Source: Muscardinus avellanarius (Eukaryota; Chordata; Mammalia; Rodentia; Gliridae). From it: a stretch of 64,000 nt of DNA. The position numbers and the translations under genes are program-made. Each line of letters opens with the position of its first letter. The stretch's first letter is position 1. Below are positions 52,070 to 63,432 of this stretch, piece by piece. The stretch spans positions 70,561,399 through 70,625,398 of the forward strand of contig OY726560.1 in the NCBI GenBank assembly GCA_963383645.1, given 5' to 3'. The notes under the pieces are model-generated. The model had not been told where the DNA came from. It saw only the letters and a program-made list of their open reading frames with translations, and searched no databases.

Positions 52070-52685
52070 ATTATAAATACTTGACTATATATTAGAAGAA
52101 AATGATTTAGTTTCTTAATAGTAAATGTTAATGTGATTACTGAGTGAATATTAGGAAAATATAACTACAAAGTGAAAGTAGTTCCTCAACTGTCACCAGC
52201 TTATTTAAATATATCTTATTTTTAAAGTTATTTTTTCTTAAATAATAGATTTGTAATTATTGATTTTAAGCCTTTTTATCCCCCCGCCCCCCAAAGCTGT
52301 GTTTGGCCTTTCCATCTTGGTCTTTTTTTCATTTATTTTTAAATTTCATTTTCCTGCCTGTCATGTGATTTCAGGACTTCCTGCTTGATGAATTGCAGTT
52401 TCTGGTTGTTTATATTCTCTTGTGCTCCCACCTGATAGTCTCTCTCCTCCATTTCCTGTTCGTTCTTTCCTAATTCATCACATTTTTCTTTTGTGTATGC
52501 TAGGATTTATGTTTAGGTAATTTCAGTTCTCGGTGAATCTTTGCTATCTATTGTGATGAACTCTAACAGCTCATGAGAAACATAAGAAACAGATGTTAGG
52601 GTAAGAAGTGTTTTTTAATACTTTTATTGGTACATTTCTTTTTGATTAACATAAAGGATAGTGATTTTATTTTTGATCATTTTTA
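52070..52685. other. SINE-free start of intron 1
   Basis: AT-rich with a C-run (52279-52291). Nothing else recognised. Confidence 0.4.
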
Positions 52686-52689
52686 TTTT

Positions 52690-53085
52690 TGCTACTGGGG
52701 GTTGATCCCATGGGCTTTCTGCCTTTGAGGTACACCCAGCACTTTTATTTTTTTTTATTTTGAAAAAGGGTCTTGCAACCGGGTGTGGTGGTGCACGCTT
52801 GTTATTCCCACACATGGGAGGCTGAGATAGGAGGATCACACAGGTTCGAAGCCAGCCTCAGCTAATTAGTGAGGCTCTCAGCAATTTAGAGAGACCCTGT
52901 TTCCAAATAAAATAGAAAATAGGTCTGGGAGTATAGCCTGGAGGTAGAAAGCCCCTGAGTTCCACCCCTAGTACCACACACAAAAAAAGGTCTTGCCGAA
53001 TTGCTGAGGATGGCCTCATACCTGTGATGCTCCTGTCTCAGCTTCTCAAGTATAGGAATTACAGATGTGTGCCACCATGCCTAGC
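52690..53085 (-). repeat. B1-dID SINE split by an opposite-strand SINE (52778-52980, +)
   Basis: Outer reverse copy: tail 52690-52745, head from 52985 to CCACCATGCCTAGCC. The inner plus copy runs ACCGGGTGTGGTGGTGCACG to CCCTAGTACCACAC. The duplication A(A)GGTCTTGC brackets it. Confidence 0.88.
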
Positions 53086-53555
53086 CAAATATATAATTTA
53101 AGCATTTAGATGATTTGGGATACAGTCCAATGGTGCACTTTTTACATTATTTTTATTTTCTTAATTTTTGTTTTAAAATCATTATTAATGTTTTATTAAG
53201 CCTTAATGTATGAAGTAAAATTTAAATATGTTAGATATTAGGCCTAATTTTATGAGATTCAAACTTTCATCTAGAAAGTTGGTCTTTTTTCTAAGACTAT
53301 CAGAATAGTAGTGAATTGGGCCTTGCCCTATCATAATGAAGATTATTTATTCCTGGCTTATAAAATTTGGGGGCCTAATGGTTAATGGTAGAACTAAAAA
53401 CTAAACAGATTTATAACTTGATATTGTTGATTTTAGTTTGGCAGACATAGTAATTGAATTGGAGGGTACGTCAAGAACTGTTCAAGCAGTTTATATATTT
53501 CTCTCTGTTAAGAGTTTTTGGTTTCTTAGAAACTGCAAGAAATAGAGGAAAGATT
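53086..53555. other. Unannotated intronic sequence
   Basis: AT-rich, nothing recognised. Confidence 0.4.
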
Positions 53556-53665
53556 GTATGATCTTTGGAGTCATAAAGACCTAGAATTTGAATCTTGGCT
53601 CCACTACTTATTAAGTTATTAATTTTATGCAAGCTTTTTAATTCCCCAGTACTTCAGTTTTTCCC
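53556..53665 (+). repeat. MIR remnant
   Basis: TTTGGAGTCATAAAGACCTAG, GAATCTTGGCTCCACTACTTA and CAGTACTTCAGTTTTTCCCTC. Confidence 0.75.
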
Positions 53666-54415
53666 TCTATACAAAATGCCCCTGTAGTTGATTTGTGAGG
53701 GCAATGAGAGAGTAGTTCTAGAACTTGGAAAATTAAATAGCATCCTTAAAGAATGAATAAAATTAAGATATGTGCAGAAGACATTAAAAATGACTGGCAA
53801 TCTTCCAGGTAAAATATAGGAAAGAGAAAGCCTTTCTCAATAGATAATGAAGTCTTGAATATGGTTCACATCTTTTCTACATATATATTTAGTACTTAAT
53901 AAGCCTAGAAGGTTGTAGACACTTTGAAATGTTTTTTGGTTGAATTCAATAGGTGACATTAACATATCTAAAGAGAGGCTGTATCTGCAGAAATGGAATG
54001 GATGGTCAGCACTGAACATTGAAAAAGAGTCTGAAAAGCAGAATTTGGCAATGTTTATGCACTGCTGTACAAAGGAAAAGATACATCATCTGGGGTTCAT
54101 GATAATTCTGGTAACTAGAAAGCTAATCTTTGCTGAGGGGCAGGAATATTTGATCAGTGCTGACCGTGGCCTCTCTGAAAGATCTTAATCTCTTTACCTG
54201 ATTCCATATTTATCAAACATTTATTTTATAATTTCATTATATCTTCTACTGCCAACACAAACTTTGAATGTAAAGGTGTGTTTTGCTAATTTTATAGTAT
54301 TAGCATTTGAGAGACTCTGGTCCTCTAAAAATTAGTTTTCTCCCTCTAGTTCCCTTATAAACTATTTCAGTTATGTAGAAGATAATTCTTTTTTTTTCTT
54401 TTCTTCTCCCTATGT
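53666..54415. other. Unannotated intronic sequence
   Basis: No recognised repeat or exon. The 82-codon frame at 53940-54188 shows no resemblance I know. Confidence 0.4.
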
Positions 54416-54419
54416 TTTG

Positions 54420-54795
54420 GCACGGAGAGTGGGGGGTACTAGGGCATTTTGCCTCTGAACTATACCCCTGCCCTTCCTTCCTTTCATTCTTTTTTCTTTT
54501 TCTTTTTCTTTTTTTTTTTTTTTCTTTTCCATTTTGAGAATGGAACTCAGGGACATTCTACCTCCAAGCTACACCCATAGCTCTATTTTTTATTCTTCAT
54601 TTTTCTTTTTCCTTTTTTGTGTGTGTGAGTGATACTGGGTATGACAGAGTTTCACTAAGTTGCAGAGGGCCTAAGTAGCAGAGGCTGTCCACGAACTGCG
54701 ATACTTCTGTCTCAGCCTCTCAAATACTAGGGTTACAAGTGTGTGCCACCACGCCTGGCTCTTTATTTTTATTTTGAAACAGGGTCTTATTAGGA
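54420..54795 (-). repeat. Old dID tail and a B1-dID SINE interrupted by T-rich runs
   Basis: 54425-54475 tail (GGGGGTACTAGGGCATTTTGCC). 54530-54765 a second copy with an inserted (CTTTTT)n and TGTGTGTGAG in its linker, ending ACCACGCCTGGC. Confidence 0.7.
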
Positions 54796-55090
54796 AGATA
54801 TTTTTAATATCGTAGGAGATAATCTTAATAAAAAGTGAGATGTTTCTAAAAATACCAATTTGGGGATAGTTATATATATATTCACATAGCTATATGTAAA
54901 AAATGCTGGGGAATTACTGATGTTTAGAGAGGATATTAAAATGGTGCTGCCTCATTAGAAAATTGCAAATTTCATAATGCAGAAATTACTTTGTGGAACT
55001 GGGATGCTACATTAATTTAGAAAATAGATGCCAAGCTTTATGTTTCTCAAATAGTGAGCACCTTCCCTTTTAGGTTTAGGCTTAAATTTA
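54796..55090. other. Unannotated intronic sequence
   Basis: Nothing recognised. Confidence 0.3.
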
Positions 55091-55094
55091 CTCT

Positions 55095-55401
55095 ACATTG
55101 GGCATGGTGGTATATACTTGTAATTCTAGTATTTGGGATTACAAACTGACACCAGAGGATTACAGGTCAGCAAATTAGTGAGACCCTGTTTTAAAATAAA
55201 AAATAGAGCCAGGTGTGGTGGTGCTCACTTGTAATCCTAGCATTTGGGAGGCTGACACAGGAGGATCACAGGTTCGTGAATGGCCTCAGCTACTTAGGCC
55301 CTCTGCAGCTCAGTGAAACCCTATTTCAAAATAAAGAATGGAAAATAGGACTGGGGCTGTACCTCGGAGATAGAATGCCCCTGGGTCAAATCTCCCCAGT
55401 A

Positions 55402-55404
<3 letters not shown>
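55095..55404 (+). repeat. Truncated SINE head (55095-55206) and B1-dID SINE (55207-55404)
   Basis: The first stops at the AATAAAAAATAG linker where the second (AGCCAGGTGTGGTGGTGCTC to CCCAGTACCACACA) begins. Confidence 0.82.
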
Positions 55405-55489
<85 letters not shown>

Positions 55490-55498
55490 TAAGAAAGA
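55403..55498. repeat. (CA)n then (GAAA)n microsatellites
   Basis: About 19 CA units followed by about 14 GAAA units, at the SINE tail. Confidence 0.95.
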
Positions 55499-55518
55499 AA
55501 CTAGAAAAGGGGTTGGGA

Positions 55519-55795
55519 GCTGGGTATGGTGGCACACGTTTGTAAGTCCAGTATCTGGGAGGCTGAGACAGGAGGGTCCTGGTTCACTGACAGCCTCAGC
55601 TACTTAGTGAGGCCCTCTGTGAGACCTTGTTTCAAAATAAAGAATAAAAAATAGGGCTGTGAGTATAGCTTGGAGGTAGAATACCTCTGAGTTCCATCCC
55701 CAGTGCCGCAAGAAAAAAAAGCAAAAACAAGAAAAAGGGTTGAGGATGTAGTTTGTAGGTAGAGTACCTCCCTGAGCTCAGTCTTGCATGAGCAC
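55519..55795 (+). repeat. B1-dID SINE (55519-55714) and dID fragment (55733-55790)
   Basis: GCTGGGTATGGTGGCACACG to CATCCCCAGTGCCGC. The fragment is GGGTTGAGGATGTAGTTTGTAGG. Confidence 0.82.
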
Positions 55796-55799
55796 CCAC

Positions 55800-55902
55800 C
55801 CACCCTCTAAGGGTTTGAGAGACTTTTGCTGAACATTTTAACACACACACATACACACCCTCCCTCTAAGGTTTTGAAAGATTTTTGCTGAACATTTTAA
55901 GT
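55800..55902 (+). repeat. Imperfect 59-bp tandem duplication
   Basis: CCCTCTAAGGGTTTGAGAGAC (55803) and CCCTCTAAGGTTTTGAAAGAT (55862) begin matching units that both contain TTTTGCTGAACATTTTAA. A short CA tract separates them. Confidence 0.85.
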
Positions 55903-55929
55903 GAGCCCTTCTATTTTTATATCCTTTTA

Positions 55930-56120
55930 ATTTCCTTTACAGCACCAGTTTTAATGATCTTATTTGTTGGGTTAATTATTTGTTCGTGCCTCTCACATGA
56001 TAAGTCCACAAAGGCAGAGGCTACAGCCTCTTATTCACTAATGAATGTGTAATCACTTAGTATACGGTCTGGTACCTAGTAGGTAGTACCAAGTAAATTC
56101 TTGCTGAATAAGTGAATGCA
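55930..56120 (+). repeat. L2 3'-end remnant
   Basis: AAGTCCACAAAGGCAGAGGC and GGTACCTAGTAGGTAGTACC, then TTGCTGAATAAGTGAATG, the L2 3' terminus order. Confidence 0.7.
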
Positions 56121-56342
56121 GACTATTTCAGCAAACTGGATATATACTATGAATTTGAAACCATGCTGGAGATTACAAAGACCAATGAGACATATGCCTT
56201 ACCCTCTATAAACAACGTTCAGAGTCTCCACTGGGGAGTCCCATACTTTTATAGTGTTCATCAATGCATGGCCAGCCTTCTTTTCTACAGACATAAAAAT
56301 TATCAAACCCCAAAATAGGACAGCATTTAGGTAACTGATTTA

Positions 56343-56345
<3 letters not shown>

Positions 56346-56393
<48 letters not shown>
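56346..56393. repeat. (CA)n microsatellite
   Basis: About 24 CA units, not at a SINE tail. Confidence 0.95.
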
Positions 56394-56395
<2 letters not shown>

Positions 56396-56464
56396 TTATA
56401 TCTGTTAAATAGGCTGACTGCAAAATAGCCAGAAATGTGTATTTTTCTTTTCTTTTGCTTTTTT

Positions 56465-57020
56465 GATGTTGTTGTAGCAATGGGGATTGAATCCAGGGGC
56501 TGGATCTGAGTTACACCCTGTTTTATTTTTTTTAATTGTTTATTTTTAAACAGGGTCTTACTAAGTTGCTAAGCCTGGTCAGGATCCTCCTGTCTCAGCC
56601 TCCCATTTTTTTTGCTTTAAGTAGAATATTTATTGAATAGAATTTATGTCTCTTTTTAATATCAACACAACAATAAGTGGATTAGTCTTTTGCTCAGTAT
56701 AATCCATTCATGGAACTAGTCTCTGAATCATATCATGGTAATATTAAATGGAATAACAGTGTTCTACCTAAAATATTTTACATATTTTAATGTTTTATTC
56801 AGACTACTGGAGTTTATTGAGCTTAAGGTTGTGTGTGTGGTACTGGGGATTGAACCCAAGGTATACTCCCAGTCCTTTTAAAAATTGTTTTGTTTTGAAA
56901 CAGGGTCTCTCTAGGTTACTGAGAATGTTGTTAGATTTCTGAGGCTGTCCTCAAAAATTTGATTCTCCTTTCTCAGCCTTCCACTTACTGGGACTACAGG
57001 CATGCACGACCATGCCTGTC
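56465..57020 (-). repeat. Two old B1-dID SINEs (56473-56605, 56838-57020)
   Basis: First: AGCAATGGGGATTGAATCC, head lost after CAGCCTCCC. Second: GGTACTGGGGATTGAACCC to CGACCATGCCTGTC. Confidence 0.75.
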
Positions 57021-57410
57021 AAGCTTATGTTTTATAGATGATTTTCTTCATTATATAATACTTGAATGCTTGAATGACTCCCAACTCTCTGGCTTTTGAA
57101 AATATGTTATTAAATTTTTTTAGACCAGTTTTTTTTTTTTTTTTGGTGTGTGTGTTATTGCATTATCTACCCAAAATAATTAGGCTAATTTCTTTTGCCA
57201 TTAATTTTGTAGTTTTTGTTTTTCTAAGAGGTAAAGACAGCTTTAGGTGAAAAACAGAACTTGTCATTTTGAAACTACTTAAATGCTGTTAGGCTACTTG
57301 TGAGATATTCATTATAAAAATTACCTTTCAGAAGTCTAGAAACTTGTGTGATTTTGATGTATTTATCTCTTACTGAAAGAACAATATGACTTTATTTCAT
57401 TAATTATTTA
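57021..57410. other. Unannotated intronic sequence
   Basis: AT-rich, nothing recognised. Confidence 0.4.
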
Positions 57411-57416
57411 TTTATT

Positions 57417-57610
57417 ATGGTACTGGGGATTGAATCCAGGGGCATTTTACCTCTGAGCTACAACCCCAGCCCTATTTTTTGTTTTGAAACAGAGTCTTAC
57501 TAAGTTGCTGAGGGCCTCACTAAGTTGCTGAGGCTGACTATAAACCTGTGATCCTCTTGTCTCAGCCTCTCAAGTACTGGGATTACAGGTATGTATCACC
57601 ATACCTGACT
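57417..57610 (-). repeat. B1-dID SINE
   Basis: TGGTACTGGGGATTGAATCC to CACCATACCTGAC. Confidence 0.85.
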
Positions 57611-57634
57611 TTAATATATATTAAAAATATAGGG

Positions 57635-57830
57635 TCTGGGGGGTGTAGCTCAGTGGTAAAGTGCATGCTAATGAGGTCCTCGATTCAGTTCCTCCCTTCA
57701 AAAAAAAAAATGCACAAGAGTTTGTAATGTCTTAAGACCTTTTTTTGTTTCCTTGGCAATGCTGGAGATCAAACCCCCAGGGCCTTGTGCATTCTAAGCA
57801 GATGTACTCTTAGCTACAAATCCAGCCTCA
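57635..57830. repeat. Two ID elements facing opposite ways
   Basis: 57635-57700 (+): GTAGCTCAGTGGTAAAGTGC, CATGCTAATGAGG, GATTCAGTTCCTCCC. 57757-57830 (-): GGAGATCAAACCCCCAGGGC, GCATTCTAAGCAGATG. Confidence 0.7.
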
Positions 57831-57992
57831 TAATTACCTCTACATGTTCAAAAATGCTTGAGGATTTTCCAGAATCACACTTGAAACTCAGATGCATATT
57901 AGGTGAAACTGGATTTGACTATTACTACAATTTGATTATTATTGCATCTTTATTTATGTATGTTTGTCTGTATGTATGTATGTATGTATTCT

Positions 57993-58190
57993 GTGGTACT
58001 GGGGATGGAACCCAGGGGCTTTCTACCTCTGGGCTATACTTCCAGATCTATTTTTTTATATATTTTATTTGGAAACAGGGACTCACTGTGTGGTTGAGAT
58101 CCTCACTAAGTAGATGAGGCTGGTGGCTTTGAATCTGCATGATTTCTTCTGTTTCAGCCTACCAAGTTCTAGGCTACCACACCTGGCTAT
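57993..58190 (-). repeat. B1-dID SINE
   Basis: TGTGGTACTGGGGATGGAACC to GGCTACCACACCTGGC. ATTATTGCATCTTTATT / ATTATTGTGTCTTTATT flank it (target duplication). Preceded by (TATG)n. Confidence 0.9.
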
Positions 58191-58296
58191 TATTGTGTCT
58201 TTATTATTTTCTTCAAATGTTGAGTAAACAAGTTGCAGATATAAATAGTACCTGCACTTATTGTTCTATTTTTTTTTTTTTTTTTTTTTTTTTTTT

Positions 58297-58490
58297 GGTG
58301 CTGGGGATTGAACCCAGGGGCATTCTATCTCTGGGATACACCCCCATCCCTATTTTATTTTTTTTTTGAAACAGGATCTCACTGGGTTGCTAGAAGGGTC
58401 GCTAAGTTGCTGAGTCAGGCTTTGAACTGAAATCTTCCTGTCTCAACCTCCCAAGTAATGGGATTGCAGAGGTGAGTCACTAGCCCAGCT
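58297..58490 (-). repeat. B1-dID SINE
   Basis: TGGTGCTGGGGATTGAACCC to GAGTCACTAGCCCAGC, preceded by a 28-nt T-run. Confidence 0.85.
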
Positions 58491-58534
58491 ATTACTATTC
58501 TTTATATACCATCTGATAGCCTTTCTATTGATTT

Positions 58535-58590
58535 ATATTATTTATATGTAACATATTATCTGTTGATTTATATGTAACATATTTCTAATG
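58535..58590. repeat. Short AT-rich tandem duplication
   Basis: TTTATATGTAACATATT occurs twice, 27 bp apart. Confidence 0.75.
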
Positions 58591-58649
58591 AAGCAGTCAT
58601 AAAATTGAATAAAAACTAATGCTACTAGTGTATTTTAAGATAAATGTAA

Positions 58650-58848
58650 GCTGGGCGTGGTGGTGCACGCTTGTAATCCCAGCATTTAGGAGGCTGAGAC
58701 AGGAGGATCCAGGTTTGCGGACAACCTCAGCTACTTAGTGAGGCCCTTTGCAACTCAGTGAGACCCTATTTCAAAATAAAGAATAAAAATAGGGTTGGGG
58801 ATGTAGCTCAGAGGTGAAATGCCCCTAGGTTCAATCCACAGTACCACA
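58650..58848 (+). repeat. B1-dID SINE
   Basis: GCTGGGCGTGGTGGTGCACG to CAATCCACAGTACCAC. Confidence 0.9.
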
Positions 58849-59495
58849 CACACACAAAAGTATATATTGTAAATGGTGACTTTATATAATCATGTTTTGA
58901 AGATGAAGTTAAATGTTGAATATATTCCTTTCTGTGTTACCTCTTCTTTTCCTTAGTATTTTTCAATTTATAGATATTTTTGGAAATTCAAAGAATTCAA
59001 GTATACATAAAGTAAATATGGTAGTTTTAGCATTTCTTAACATTTGCATTCTCCAGAAAAAATAATCATCAATAGCTTGGGATATATCTTTTCAGATGTG
59101 TGTGTGTGTGTATACGTACATATATGTATACACATGTACACACTTGAGTTTCTGTGCATGTTTCTATTATCTATCAGCCTACTGAGTGATGGTGACTAAA
59201 AGCAGTATGGTTGGGTGTGAGATGAGAAAGTTAGGCCTTTCTTAGAAACAGTTTTGGCTGTTGATTGGGAAGATAAAATTTTAGATGGGAAGTTCTATAG
59301 GAAAAGTGGAGGGATGGCAACAATTATTTCAGCAAGTGATTCTCTCTAATATAAACAGTTTTGTGTTTCTACTATAACTTTTTCAAATTATTTATACAAT
59401 TAGAATTGTTTATTTCAAATATGTTAAGTTTATTTTATGGTCATAGATGCTTAAGTTCAGAATTAGTTTCTTTTGGGACTTTAAAAATATGTTTC
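58849..59495. other. SINE-free intronic sequence
   Basis: A short (TG)n/(TA)n at 59098-59130. Nothing else. Confidence 0.4.
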
Positions 59496-59499
59496 ATAG

Positions 59500-59692
59500 C
59501 TGGGCATGGTGGCACACACTTGTAATTCCCATACTTGGGAGGCTGAGACAGGAGAATCACAGGTTGACAGACAGCCTCAGCTATTTAGTGAGGCCCTCTG
59601 CAACTTAGACCTTTTTCAAAATAAAGAATAATAAATATGGCTGGGGATGTAGCTTGGAGGTAGAAATGCCCCTAGTTTCAATCCCTGGTACT

Positions 59693-59748
<56 letters not shown>

Positions 59749-59749
59749 T
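59500..59749 (+). repeat. B1-dID SINE with A-tail and (AT)n
   Basis: GCTGGGCATGGTGGCACACAC to CCCTGGTACTGC, then 33 A (59695-59727) turning into about 11 AT units. Confidence 0.9.
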
Positions 59750-59755
59750 ATTTCA

Positions 59756-60035
59756 TGCTGGGCGCAGTGGCATAATTCCAAGTAATTCCAGTACTTGGAA
59801 GGCTAAGACAGAAAGATTTGCAGGTCCGAAGCCTTTCTTTTCTTTTCTTTTTTGTACTGGGAATTGAATGGGGATGGGGGGAGTGTTACCTCTGAGACAC
59901 AGATCTAGCCTATTTTCTTTTCTTTTTTTTTTTTTTTTAAACAGGGTCTTACTAAGTTGCTAAGACTGGCCTTGAACCTGCAGTCCTCCTGTTTCAGCCT
60001 CCCAAATACTGGGATTCAGGCATTTGCCTAGGTCA
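59756..60035. repeat. SINE head fragment (+) and old SINE (-)
   Basis: 59757-59830 head (GCTGGGCGCAGTGGCATAATTCC). 59850-60028 reverse copy with TTGTACTGGGAATTGAATGGGG. Confidence 0.7.
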
Positions 60036-60063
60036 TTTAAAGATTTTTTAAAAATTAAAAACT

Positions 60064-60475
60064 TAGCCAAGCGTGGTGGCGCACTCTTGTAATCCCAGCA
60101 TTTGGGAGGCTGAGACTGGAGGATCATGGTTCGCGGACAGCCTCAGCTACTTAGTGAGGCCCCCTGCAACTCAGACCCTGCTTCAAAATAAAGAAAAAAA
60201 TGGGAGCTGGGCGTGGTGGCACACACTTGTAATCCCTGCGCTTGGGGGGCTGAGACAGGAGGATCGCGCAGGCTCTAAGCCAGCCTCAGCTACTTAGTGA
60301 GGCTCTCAGCAACTTAGTGAGGCCCTGTTTCCAAATAAAATATATTAAAAGGAAATAGGTCTGGGAGTATAGCTCAGAGGTAGAAAGCCTCTGGGTTCCA
60401 CCCCCAGTACCACCAAAAAAAAAAAAAGGTGTAGCTTAGAGAGGTAGAATATCCCTGGGTTCAATTCCCAGACCC
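60064..60475 (+). repeat. B1-dID SINE split by a second SINE (60205-60413)
   Basis: Outer head 60064-60200, tail 60427-60472. Inner copy from GAGCTGGGCGTGGTGGCACAC to CCCCCAGTACCACC. Confidence 0.87.
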
Positions 60476-60479
60476 CCCC

Positions 60480-60521
60480 CAATAATAATAATAATATAAT
60501 AATAATATAATAATAATAATA

Positions 60522-60553
<32 letters not shown>
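60480..60553. repeat. (AAT)n microsatellite with phase shifts
   Basis: AATAATAAT runs broken repeatedly by ATAT, suggesting several slippage events. Confidence 0.95.
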
Positions 60554-60555
<2 letters not shown>

Positions 60556-60557
<2 letters not shown>

Positions 60558-61176
60558 CATGCCTATAATCCCAGTACTTGGGAGGTTGAGACAGGAGGAT
60601 CATAGGTTCAAGGATAGCCTAAGCAATATAGCAGACCCTGTTTTTTTTTTTTTGTTTTTTGTGGTACTGGGGGTAGAACCCAGGGGCTTTTCTTTTCTTT
60701 TCTTTTTTGCAGGTCTGGGGATGGAACCCAGGGGCATTTGACCTCCGAGCTACACCCGCTGCCCTATTTTTTATTCTTTATTTTGAAACCAGGTCTCACT
60801 GAGTTGCAGAGGGCCTCACTAAGTAGCTGAGGCTGTCCATGAACCGCGATCCTCCAGGTCTCAGCCTCCTGAATGCTGGGATTACAAGCCTGCACCACCA
60901 CGCCCGGCTCCCAGGGGCTTTTCTACCTCCAGACTATACTCCCAGACCTTTATTATACTTTATTTGGAAACAGGGAACAGGGTCTCACTAAGTTGCTGAG
61001 AGCCTCACTTAGTAGCTGAGGCTGGCTTTGAACCTGTGTGATCATCCTGTCTCAGCCTCCCAAGCGCTGGGATTACAAGTGTATGCCACCACGCCTGTCA
61101 TCAGACCCTGTTTTTAAGTAAAAAGGGCTGGGAGTATAGCTCAGAGGTAGAATGCTCTAGGTTCGGTTCTCAGTAA
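60556..61176 (+). repeat. Three-level nested SINE
   Basis: Outer (+) 60556-60645 and 61101-61176. Middle (-) 60661-60693 and 60925-61098, bounded by CAGACCCTGTTTTT duplications. Inner (-) 60710-60908, bounded by the 15-bp duplication CCCAGGGGCTTTTCT (60679-60693, 60910-60924). Confidence 0.93.
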
Positions 61177-61605
61177 TTGCTCATTAAAAATACTTAACAA
61201 GTAGGAAAATTTAAATAAATGAAATGATTTATTTAATCACTTAATACCATTTAATCATGGTATATGGCTGATTTTTCCATCCACATACCATGCATAACCA
61301 CTGTTCAGTTAGAACTGAAGGCTGTGGTCATGATGAGGGAATGGTAGAAGACAAGGTATGAACAGTGGTTATTTATGGTGGTTGTGTACACGTTTTTCTT
61401 TATATACACACAGTACATTGAATAGAAGTATTTTGCTGTTGTATTATGAAGAAACAGTTGAATTCTAACATAAAACTAATTGGGAACTATAACAGAAAAA
61501 TATGCTTTAACATAATATTTGCTAGAGACTTTGATATACTACTCCTGTTCTCTAAGAGTTGGCTTTTTAGTGAAATTGTAGAAAAATCATTGTCTTTTTT
61601 TTGTG
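61177..61605. other. SINE-free intronic sequence
   Basis: Nothing recognised. Confidence 0.4.
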
Positions 61606-61610
61606 TGAGG

Positions 61611-61813
61611 GTGTGGTACTGGGAGTGGAATTCAGGGGCTTTTCTACCTCCGGGTTATACTCCCAGACCTATTTTATACTTTATTTGGAAACAGGATCTC
61701 ACTAAGTTGCTGAGAGCCTCACTCAGTAGCTGAGGTTGGCTTTGAACCTATGCGATCCTCCTGTCTCAGCCTCCCAAGCGCTGGGATTACAAGTATGCAC
61801 CACCACGCCCGGC
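61611..61813 (-). repeat. B1-dID SINE
   Basis: TGTGGTACTGGGAGTGGAATTC to CACCACGCCCGGC. ATTGTCTTTT / CTGTCGTTTT flank it. Confidence 0.9.
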
Positions 61814-62149
61814 TGTCGTTTTGTTTTTGTTATGATTTTTGGTTTGTTAGATTATTGAAGAGAAAACAAATGATACTGTTAGTTATATTTTATAGGTACA
61901 ACACTACAGAACAGTTTCATTATGTTGGTTCAATTAAGTGTTTTTTCTATGTTGCTTTCAGGCATGTCTAAAAGGAAAAACCTTATTTGCAATATTATAT
62001 ACATTATTTAACCAATAGTAAAAGTACTGTTGTTTGTTCAGTACTGTGGCAGCTCCTGGAAATAGAAAGTCTGATGGGCTACTGACAGTGCCCTGAATTT
62101 GAAAATGTTTTGTTTAGAAGGAGAAAGAAACATGTAAACTAAGTTAGCC
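61814..62149. other. SINE-free intronic sequence
   Basis: Contains TACTGTGGCAGCTCCTGG and other scraps, possibly the edge of the next L2 remnant. Confidence 0.35.
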
Positions 62150-62620
62150 AGCAATATGATAGGATCTGTGGTTTTTATGTACAAATCAGTATTAAAGAAG
62201 GATACCTACCTGACCATGGCTCAGAAGAATCCTAGAGTAAAGGACAACTAAACTGAATTTTAAAGAATATTGGCCTTTAGTGAACTGAAGGCGAGGTATT
62301 CGAGCTGGGACAGGCCTATAAGGCCAACTCCTTGGATATAATGAAAAAGAAATGTGAACTTATTTGAACTTTTCCCTGTGATTTTTGGGGAACCAGTAAG
62401 GGTTTAACTCTGAGTGCTATATGGAGGAGGCATTTGGGAGGACCAGGCTAAGGAGAAACCAGTTAGGAGGCAGTGGCACTAGTCTGGGCAAGGGACAAGG
62501 TAGTCCTTCTAGAGACTGGAAGAAATGCAGTGGAGAGCTGTGTGAGACTGGTGGACTTGTGGAAAGTGTCCTGATCTTTAATCCCCATTCTCATTTCTAT
62601 TACCAGCACACATGACTTCA
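62150..62620 (-). repeat. L2 LINE remnant
   Basis: GAGAAACCAGTTAGGAGGCAG followed by CACTAGTCTGGGCAAGGGAC matches reversed L2. Diverged upstream part included. Confidence 0.55.
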
Positions 62621-62704
62621 GTGGAGGTATTTGTATACCAAAGGGAATAATTTACCTATTTTTCTCTCCATCCAGTTGTTAATGCCATAAATTTGTATAA
62701 GGAA

Positions 62705-62891
62705 AGACTATGGGGGGCATGGTGGTACACACTTTTAATACTGGTACTTGGGAGGCTGAGATTGGAGGATCTCATGTTCAAGGATAGCTTCTGTAACCTA
62801 GCTAGACTCTTCTTCAAAACAAAAAACAAAAAGGGTTGGGGCTGTAGCTCAGAGGTAGAATGACCCTGAGTTCCATCCGGTGTATTGCAAA
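62705..62891 (+). repeat. B1-dID SINE, old
   Basis: GGGGGGCATGGTGGTACACAC to CATCCGGTGTATTGC. Confidence 0.8.
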
Positions 62892-62939
62892 ACAAAACAA
62901 AACAAACCTATGGATAGTGTTCTCAAATTTTTGTTTTAC

Positions 62940-63130
62940 CACTCTTTGACCTTAGTGGAGTTTCAGATTCAGTGGAAAACCTAACAGCTTTCGAGTGATA
63001 CACATGGGATTCAGATCCAGGCTCTGCCACTTACTAGCTGTACATCTTGGGAGAATTATTCAAACAGTTTGAGTTTGTTTCCTTGTCTGTAAAGTAGAGT
63101 TTGGTTGTGATGAGTAAATGAAGTTATATA
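62940..63130 (+). repeat. MIR remnant
   Basis: TTCAGATCCAGGCTCTGCC, ACTTACTAGCTGTACATC, TTTCCTTGTCTGTAAAGTAG and GTTGTGATGAGTAAATGAAG. Confidence 0.85.
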
Positions 63131-63430
63131 AAAAGTGCCTTCTCAAAGGTAGATAGATAATAGAAGCTTAGATGCTGTTTATTCTTCCCTTAAATCAATA
63201 GATTGATGGGGCCACATTGCTCTCAAGGTGGCAAAAATGGTTCTTAGGGGAGAGAGAATTTTTAAACATCAATTACTTAATGAATAAAACTAAGATATAC
63301 ACACAGTACATAAGAGATATACAGTATATCTGATATTCAAATGCCATGGGGAGTGGGGAAGATTAGGAAAATACTATCTATAAACAGGCTCTTTAGGGAG
63401 AGAGTATAAAAACAAGGTTTAGAAAAATTG
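63131..63430. other. Unannotated intronic sequence
   Basis: Nothing recognised. Confidence 0.4.
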
Positions 63431-63432
63431 CA

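Noticed and set aside
53940..54188. An 82-codon frame in the intron as a possible VCPIP1 exon 2.
   Set aside because: Its sequence does not resemble the VCPIP1 continuation, and no suitable acceptor precedes it.
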